From assembly GCA_946183715.1 (NCBI GenBank), contig CAMHDB010000049.1, positions 1 through 10,030 of the forward strand: DNA of 10,030 nt. The letters run 5' to 3'. The notes below the pieces were generated by a model, which searched no databases, had not been told where the DNA came from, and saw only the letters and a list, made by a program, of their open reading frames with translations. Below, one piece after another: positions 6,124 to 10,030 of this stretch. The position numbers and the translations under genes are program-made. Source of the DNA: an uncultured Oscillibacter sp. GTDB taxonomy: Bacteria > Bacillota > Clostridia > Oscillospirales > Oscillospiraceae. Position 1 is the stretch's first letter. Each line of letters opens with the position of its first letter.

Positions 6124-7266
6124 TCAGCTTTTGCCGAACCGGGGCGAATTGGCAAGTTCGAGGGCGCGCCCGATAATCTGATTGGACACCAGAAAGCCGC
6201 GCGGCGTCAGCGACACGCGCCCGGCGTCCTGTACGGCGTAGCCCGCCGCGACGCACTCCGACAGGAACCGGGCGTCGAACTCTCGCCCGAAGCGCTCCCC
6301 GTACTCCGACAGGCTCACGCCGCCGGAAGTACGCAAGCCCAACATCAGCCATTCCCGCGCGCGCTCCTCCGGCGAAATGAGCGCCGATTCCGAGTACGCC
6401 CACGCCCGCGCCGTGAAGGCCTTCAAATCACGCGCCCACGCGAAGCGTACCCCGCCGAAATCCGAATGCGCCCCCGGCCCGAAACCTAAGTATTCCCCCA
6501 GCGTCCAGTATTTGAGGTTGTGCCGCGATTCCCGGCCCGGTTTCGCGAAGTTCGATACCTCGTACTGACGGTGGCCGTACTCCGACAGCGCCTCCGCCGT
6601 CCACAGGTACATGTCGGCCTGCGCGTCGTCGTCGGGGAACGACAGCGCCCCCCGGCGCCTGTAAAGCGGCGTCCCCGGCTCTAATTTCAGCCCGTAGCAG
6701 GACAAATGCTCCGGCGCGAGGCCGACGGCGTATTCCACATTCCGCCGCCAGCGCTCCGCCGACTGTCCCGGGAGGCCGTATATCAAATCCAGCGACAGGT
6801 TGCCGAACCCGGCGCGGCGGACTGCCGACACGGCGTCGGCGGCCTGTTCCGCGGTGTGGACGCGCCCGATTGCGCGCAACTCCGCGTTGTCCGCCGACTG
6901 TACGCCCAGCGATACCCGGTTGAAGCCCGCCGCGCGGAGTACGTCGAACCAGTCGCCCACGCTGTCCGGGTTCGCTTCCAGCGTGATTTCGGCGTCCGGC
7001 GCGAGACGGTAGCCGCCGCGCACGGCGTCGAGTACGCCCGACAGCCGCGCCGCGCCCAGATACGACGGCGTACCGCCGCCGACGTACACCGTATCGACGA
7101 CGTAGCCCGCCGCGCGCGCGGAGAAGGCGTCGAGCTGTGCGCGTAGGGCGTCGACATAGGGCGTCATGAGTTCGTCGGCGTCGGCGAGGGAGTAGAAGTC
7201 GCAGTAGGCGCACTTCGACTTACAGAACGGGACGTGAATGTACAGTCCGAGATTCCTGTCAGGCAT
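6124..7266 (-). CDS. hemW: Heme chaperone HemW (radical SAM, HemN-like)
   Basis: A 380-residue HemW, the usual family length. HemW resembles the oxygen-independent coproporphyrinogen oxidase HemN but acts as a heme-delivery chaperone rather than an oxidase. The sequence opens LGLYIHVPFCKSKCAYCDF: the CX3CX2C cysteines C15, C19 and C22 bind the [4Fe-4S] cluster, and Phe stands at 24 where HemN has a fourth Cys. VGGGTPS (62-68) and LEANPDS (96-102) are the SAM-site segments. HNLKYW (249-254) is the HNxxYW signature that sets HemW apart and is tied to heme binding, followed by GFGPGAHS. The start at 7266 has AAGGAG 8 bases upstream; the open frame reaches 7392, but that stretch contains the promoter. 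It may be co-transcribed with the foldase gene downstream. A target heme enzyme is not visible here. Confidence 0.94.
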   Translation of the reverse strand: MPDRNLGLYIHVPFCKSKCAYCDFYSLADADELMTPYVDALRAQLDAFSARAAGYVVDTVYVGGGTPSYLGAARLSGVLDAVRGGYRLAPDAEITLEANPDSVGDWFDVLRAAGFNRVSLGVQSADNAELRAIGRVHTAEQAADAVSAVRRAGFGNLSLDLIYGLPGQSAERWRRNVEYAVGLAPEHLSCYGLKLEPGTPLYRRRGALSFPDDDAQADMYLWTAEALSEYGHRQYEVSNFAKPGRESRHNLKYWTLGEYLGFGPGAHSDFGGVRFAWARDLKAFTARAWAYSESALISPEERAREWLMLGLRTSGGVSLSEYGERFGREFDARFLSECVAAGYAVQDAGRVSLTPRGFLVSNQIIGRALELANSPRFGKS

Positions 7267-7298
7267 GGCGTCCGCTCCTTTCGTGGCTTGTACGGAAA

Positions 7299-7307
7299 AG
7301 TATAGCA
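7299..7307 (-). promoter_or_regulatory. Extended -10 promoter of hemW
   Basis: TATACT (7299-7304, minus strand) is preceded by TGC (7305-7307), an extended -10 element TGNTATACT. No good -35 box lies 16-18 bases upstream, which is common for extended -10 promoters. The leader is about 25-30 bases and ends in AAAGGAG. Confidence 0.6.
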
Positions 7308-7345
7308 TACCCGCGCGGAAATCGTTCGGCGGAAAGCAAAAAAAT

Positions 7346-7374
7346 TTGACAAAAAGCCCGAAAGGGCTTATACT
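7346..7374 (+). promoter_or_regulatory. Near-consensus promoter of the tat-reductase operon
   Basis: TTGACA (7346-7351), a 17-base spacer and TATACT (7369-7374) make the best sigma-70 promoter in the window, preceded by an A/T-rich run. The spacer holds a 6-bp inverted repeat, AAGCCC-GAAA-GGGCTT (7354-7369). The leader is about 30 bases and carries GGAGG 7 bases before the first ATG. It is divergent from the hemW promoter, with the two -10 boxes about 65 bases apart. Confidence 0.82.
7354..7369. repeat. 6-bp inverted repeat within the tat promoter spacer
   Basis: AAGCCC (7354-7359) and GGGCTT (7364-7369) flank GAAA. On the minus strand the stem is followed by TTTTTG and resembles a small terminator; as DNA it could be an operator lying between the -35 and -10 boxes. 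Neither role is shown. Confidence 0.4.
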
Positions 7375-7409
7375 TCTTTTGTCGTTTTTCACAGACGGGA
7401 GGAAACGCT

Positions 7410-7793
7410 ATGAAGATTGGCGTCAGTGAGTTGATTGTCGTGCTGATAGTGGCGTTACTGGTACTCGGGCCGGACAAACTCCCCCGGTACGCGCGCAAAC
7501 TCGGCGCGGCGCTGGCGGAGTTCCGGAAGGCCTCCGACGCGGCTACAAAGGAAATCCGCGAGAACGTCGTGGAGCCGTTGGAGGAGGCCCAGCGGCCCTT
7601 ACGGGAGGCGATGGAGCCTGTAGAGGAACTCGACCGCGCGGTGAAGGGGAACTTGAAAGAAGTCAAGACTTCTTTGGAGCAAATCGGGAAGGCCCCGCGC
7701 AAGGCGTCGACGCCAGAAGCGGAACCCGTCGCGGCGTCGACGCCGGAAGCGGTATCGTCTGAACCTGTCGCGACGCCGGAAGTCAGCCTGTAA
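7410..7793 (+). CDS. Sec-independent translocase TatA/TatB-family protein, TatB-like
   Basis: A 127-residue protein with the TatA/B architecture: a very short N-terminus with Glu at position 7 (GVSEL), one membrane helix (about 7-20), the LGPDKLP hinge (19-25), and an amphipathic helix from about 26 to 42. A long, charged helical tail then extends to about 96. TatB proteins, which bind the signal peptide together with TatC, usually carry LGP and a long acidic tail, whereas TatA has FGP and a shorter tail; this protein fits TatB better. The last 30 residues are rich in Pro, Ala and Glu and are built from STPEA/EPVA repeats. It opens the operon with GGAGG 7 bases before the ATG, and ends 15 bases before the small tatA. 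TatA versus TatB naming is not certain from sequence alone. Confidence 0.88.
   Translation: MKIGVSELIVVLIVALLVLGPDKLPRYARKLGAALAEFRKASDAATKEIRENVVEPLEEAQRPLREAMEPVEELDRAVKGNLKEVKTSLEQIGKAPRKASTPEAEPVAASTPEAVSSEPVATPEVSL
7703..7785 (+). repeat. Degenerate repeats encoding the STPEA/EPVA tail
   Basis: GGCGTCGACGCCAGAAGCGG at 7703-7722 recurs at 7733-7752 with one change, a 30-base period. A shorter copy (TCGCGACGCCGGAAG, 7768-7782) follows. They encode the Pro/Ala/Glu-rich end of the TatB-like protein, and unequal copying could change tail length without breaking the frame. Confidence 0.6.
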
Positions 7794-7808
7794 TGGGGAG
7801 GTTCGTTT

Positions 7809-7979
7809 ATGAGAATCGGAATGAATGAGTTAATTGTCGTCCTGCTGATAGTGGTCATCGTGTTCGGCCCGACGCAGATTCCCAAGCTCACGCGCATGAT
7901 GGGCAAGAGCGTCAAGCAGTTCAAGGCGGGACTCGACGAGGCCGACCGTGAAAGCCAAGAGCAGAACGCCGAGGAATAA
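7809..7979 (+). CDS. tatA: Sec-independent translocase protein TatA (56 residues)
   Basis: A compact TatA, the protein that multimerises to form the passage for folded cargo. It reads MRIGMNELIVVLLIVVIVFG followed by PTQIPKLTRM and a short amphipathic helix with Lys residues, then an acidic tail ending EQNAEE. Membrane helix about 7-19; FGP at 19-21 is the TatA hinge. At 56 residues it is about as short as minimal TatA proteins get, yet complete. GGGGAGG stands 7 bases before the ATG, 15 bases after the TatB-like gene. Its N-terminal 21 residues closely resemble those of the upstream protein (both xIGxxELIVV), which suggests gene duplication. Its 3' end overlaps the tatC start. Confidence 0.92.
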   Translation: MRIGMNELIVVLLIVVIVFGPTQIPKLTRMMGKSVKQFKAGLDEADRESQEQNAEE

Positions 7980-8763
7980 CGCCGGGGAAATGGGCGTCAC
8001 CGACCACCTGCGCGAACTCCGGAACCGTTTGATAGTCTGCGTCGCGGCGCTGGTACTGTGCATGTGCGCGGGGCTTTGGTTCGCCGACCGAATCGTCCGG
8101 GCCCTGCTCGAAATCGGCGAGGCCTACGGCTACGTGTTCGTGTACCTGTCGCCGCAGGAAATGCTCTTGCAGTACGTGTCGGTGTCGTTCGTGTGCGCGG
8201 CGTGCGTGACGCTCCCGCTTGTACTCTACGAGGTGTGGGCGTTCCTCCGCCCGGGGCTAAGGCGCAATGAACGCGTGTTCTATGTCCTGACCATGCTTTC
8301 GGGGCTTGTCTGCGCCGTACTCGGCATTCTGTTCGCCGCGAAAGCCCTGATTCCGTTCATGTTGCGCTTCCTGATTTCGTTAAGTCAGGGTAGCGGCGTC
8401 AAATCGTCCGTGAGCGTGCAGAACTACGTCTCGTTCCTGCTGACGATTTTCGTCATTTTCGCCGTCATCTTTGAACTGCCCGTAGTGACGGTTCTGCTGA
8501 CGCAGTTGAACTTACTCAAAATCGAGTGGCTCAAACGCGCCCGCAAAGTCATGATAGTCGTTATCTTTTTTGTCGCGGCGGTGATTACGCCGCCCGACAT
8601 CGTGTCGCAAATTATGGTGGCGGTGCCCCTGCTGGGACTGTACGAACTGAGCATTCTGGTTTGTATGCTGGCGGCCCGCCTGCGCGGAGACAGTCGGGAC
8701 GCGTCGCCCGATGAAGTTTCAGACCCTTCGGAAAACAACGGGAACAATAAGGAGGAATCTTAA
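7948..8763 (+). CDS. tatC: Sec-independent protein translocase TatC
   Basis: A 271-residue multi-spanning protein, the receptor for twin-arginine signal peptides. After a basic N-terminus comes the conserved DHLRELRNRL (19-28) and six expected membrane helices, the first about 28-46. Key positions are present: LVLYEVWAFLRPGLRRNE with E108 (equivalent to signal-binding Glu103 of E. coli), FELP with E176 (Glu170 of E. coli), and ITPPDIVSQ (213-221) before the last two helices. The C-terminal 25 residues are polar and cytoplasmic. The start used is GTG at 7948 (GAGG 6 bases upstream), overlapping tatA by 32 bases. An ATG at 7990 (residue 15) is an alternative that starts closer to the usual TatC beginning. 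The stop overlaps the ATG of the reductase gene (TAATG). Confidence 0.94.
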   Translation: MKAKSRTPRNNAGEMGVTDHLRELRNRLIVCVAALVLCMCAGLWFADRIVRALLEIGEAYGYVFVYLSPQEMLLQYVSVSFVCAACVTLPLVLYEVWAFLRPGLRRNERVFYVLTMLSGLVCAVLGILFAAKALIPFMLRFLISLSQGSGVKSSVSVQNYVSFLLTIFVIFAVIFELPVVTVLLTQLNLLKIEWLKRARKVMIVVIFFVAAVITPPDIVSQIMVAVPLLGLYELSILVCMLAARLRGDSRDASPDEVSDPSENNGNNKEES

Positions 8764-10030
8764 TGGCGGAGAAGGAAATCACCCGGCGGACTTTCGTCAA
8801 AGGCCTCGCGGCGGGCGTGGCGAGTATCGCGGCGCTGGGCGTACTGGAGAAAGTAGGGGGCGCTCCGGCGGCGGAGACATCGACCGCGGCACCCTCCGGC
8901 ATGGCGAACGTGTCGGAAGGACTGAAAGAGGAAATCAACGCGGCGGCGAGCGGCCTGACGTTCACGCCCGGCACCTACAGCGCCTCCGCGCGCGGTATCG
9001 ACAGCGACGTGAAAGTCACCATGACTTTCGACGAAACCACGATAACCGACGTGAAAATCGACGTATCCGGCGAGACGCCCGACATCGGCGGCAAAATCGG
9101 CCCCCAGATGGAACAGGCGATTTTGTCGAAGCAGTCGGCGGACGTGGACGTAGTCGCGACGGCTACTGTCACGTCGAACGCAATCCGCACGGCGGCGGCG
9201 GACTGTATCTCGCAGGCAAGCGGGCAGGCGGTGGAAGTCTCGAAGGCCGACGACGGCGCCGCGTCGGACTGGCTCGGCGAGGCCCCCGAAATCGCCGACG
9301 CCGACATCACCGAAACCCTTGACACCGACATTTTGATTGTCGGCCTTGGTACCGCCGGGTGGCCCGCGCTCATGACCGCCGCCGAGGCCGGGGCCAATGT
9401 ACTCGTTATCGAAAAGAACGCCGAGCCGACCAGCGTCCGGGGCGACATGGGCGCTATCGACACCAAGTGGCAGAAGCAGACCGCGCGGAGGTACCCGCAG
9501 ACCGCCATTGACAAAATGGAGGCCATCGAGGACATCGTGCGCTACGGCACCGGGTACGTCAATTTCGACCTCGTGCGCTTCTGGGCCGACAACAGCGCCG
9601 AGGCCATCGAGTGGATTGGCGACATTCTGGAGGATTCCGGCAAGTACACCATCTGGCACGAGGGCGCTGTCGGCGACACCCGCTACCCCGAACGCGACAA
9701 GGCCTACGCCACCGGGCACAGTCCCGAAAAGAAGAAGGCCTATCAGGACGACGCCACGGTGACAACGAACTCCGTCTTTCTCGACCACCTCAAGGATTTG
9801 AAGTACGACCCGGACGAAATCATCCGTTGCAATACGGCCCTTGTCCGGCTCGTACAGAACGAGAATAAGCGGGTTGTCGGGGTCATCGCCCAAGACCAGA
9901 ACGACCAGCACTACATCAAAATCAACACCAAGAAGGGCGTCATTATGTGCGCGGGCGGCTACCTCATGAATACGCCCATGATGAACGCGCTACAGCCCAT
10001 GACGCAGAAAATGAAAGTGCAGTGCCGTAT
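8763..10030 (+). CDS. Tat-exported FMN-binding/FAD-dependent reductase (fumarate reductase-like), 3' end missing
   Basis: The visible 422 residues hold three parts. A twin-arginine signal, TRRTFVKG (7-14), precedes a hydrophobic stretch and an APAA cleavage region near 34-37, with no lipobox Cys, so the product is released or loosely attached outside. An FMN_bind domain (about 69-152) begins GTYSASARG and ends at the covalent flavin site, here VATATVTSNAI with T135 as the likely acceptor; the usual motif is SGAT. A fumarate reductase/UrdA-type FAD domain starts at about 187, with VGLGTAGWPA and a Glu (E217 in VLVIEKN), and a second FAD contact CAGGYLMNT (396-404). No CxxCH heme site is visible. 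The family moves electrons from a membrane donor through FMN and FAD to an organic acceptor outside the cell; the acceptor here is unknown because the substrate half is cut. AAGGAGG stands 7 bases before the ATG, which overlaps the tatC stop. Confidence 0.92.
   Translation, partial: MAEKEITRRTFVKGLAAGVASIAALGVLEKVGGAPAAETSTAAPSGMANVSEGLKEEINAAASGLTFTPGTYSASARGIDSDVKVTMTFDETTITDVKIDVSGETPDIGGKIGPQMEQAILSKQSADVDVVATATVTSNAIRTAAADCISQASGQAVEVSKADDGAASDWLGEAPEIADADITETLDTDILIVGLGTAGWPALMTAAEAGANVLVIEKNAEPTSVRGDMGAIDTKWQKQTARRYPQTAIDKMEAIEDIVRYGTGYVNFDLVRFWADNSAEAIEWIGDILEDSGKYTIWHEGAVGDTRYPERDKAYATGHSPEKKKAYQDDATVTTNSVFLDHLKDLKYDPDEIIRCNTALVRLVQNENKRVVGVIAQDQNDQHYIKINTKKGVIMCAGGYLMNTPMMNALQPMTQKMKVQCR

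Noticed and set aside
7267..7392. N-terminal extension of hemW to 7392
   Set aside because: The stretch contains the hemW extended -10 promoter, and the ribosome binding site and family alignment both place the start at 7266.
8760..9911. A 383-residue open frame on the minus strand opposite the reductase gene
   Set aside because: It opposes a frame with a Tat signal, FMN_bind and FAD motifs; the minus translation is Arg/Val/Gly-rich without domains.

Overview
The window looks like chromosome from a GC-rich (roughly 58-60% by eye), anaerobic, gut-type bacterium, most likely a member of Bacillota (Clostridia). The reasons are very regular AAGGAGG-type ribosome binding sites, an oxygen-sensitive ribonucleotide reductase activase, a membrane-tethered domain-permuted family 3 glycosidase of the kind known from Ruminococcus and Butyrivibrio, and an exported flavin-dependent reductase. 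The taxonomic guess is inference. No mobile element, CRISPR array, rRNA or tRNA was seen.

Layout. (1) Bases 1-3261, minus strand: a two-gene glycoside hydrolase operon. The first gene encodes a 974-residue, membrane-anchored GH3 enzyme with swapped domain order. The second, cut by the window edge, is a GH3 enzyme that starts with the catalytic domain, so its order appears conventional. A strong RNA hairpin lies between them. (2) Bases 3341-4439, plus strand: nrdG (GTG start) translationally coupled to a GNAT acetyltransferase and followed by a hairpin. (3) Bases 4450-7307, minus strand: hemW, then a membrane-anchored PpiC/PrsA-like foldase with its own promoter. (4) Bases 7346-10030, plus strand: a tightly packed operon under a near-consensus promoter. 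It encodes a TatB-like protein, a 56-residue TatA, TatC, and a flavoprotein reductase with a twin-arginine signal, an FMN-binding domain and a fumarate-reductase-type FAD domain (3' end outside the window).

How the parts fit. The right-hand operon reads as an export machine together with its cargo: TatABC can carry a folded, FAD-loaded reductase to the outside, where it could act as a terminal reductase for an organic electron acceptor. The acceptor cannot be told from the sequence. The PpiC-like protein would help fold proteins outside the membrane, and the GH3 pair would cleave oligosaccharides or glycosides, one at the cell surface and one probably in the cytoplasm. The most unusual points are the non-canonical flavinylation site (ATAT where SGAT is usual), the physical union of the Tat translocon with one reductase, the permuted three-helix GH3 enzyme next to a GH3 of opposite domain order, and a transcript-strand-specific hairpin between those two genes.
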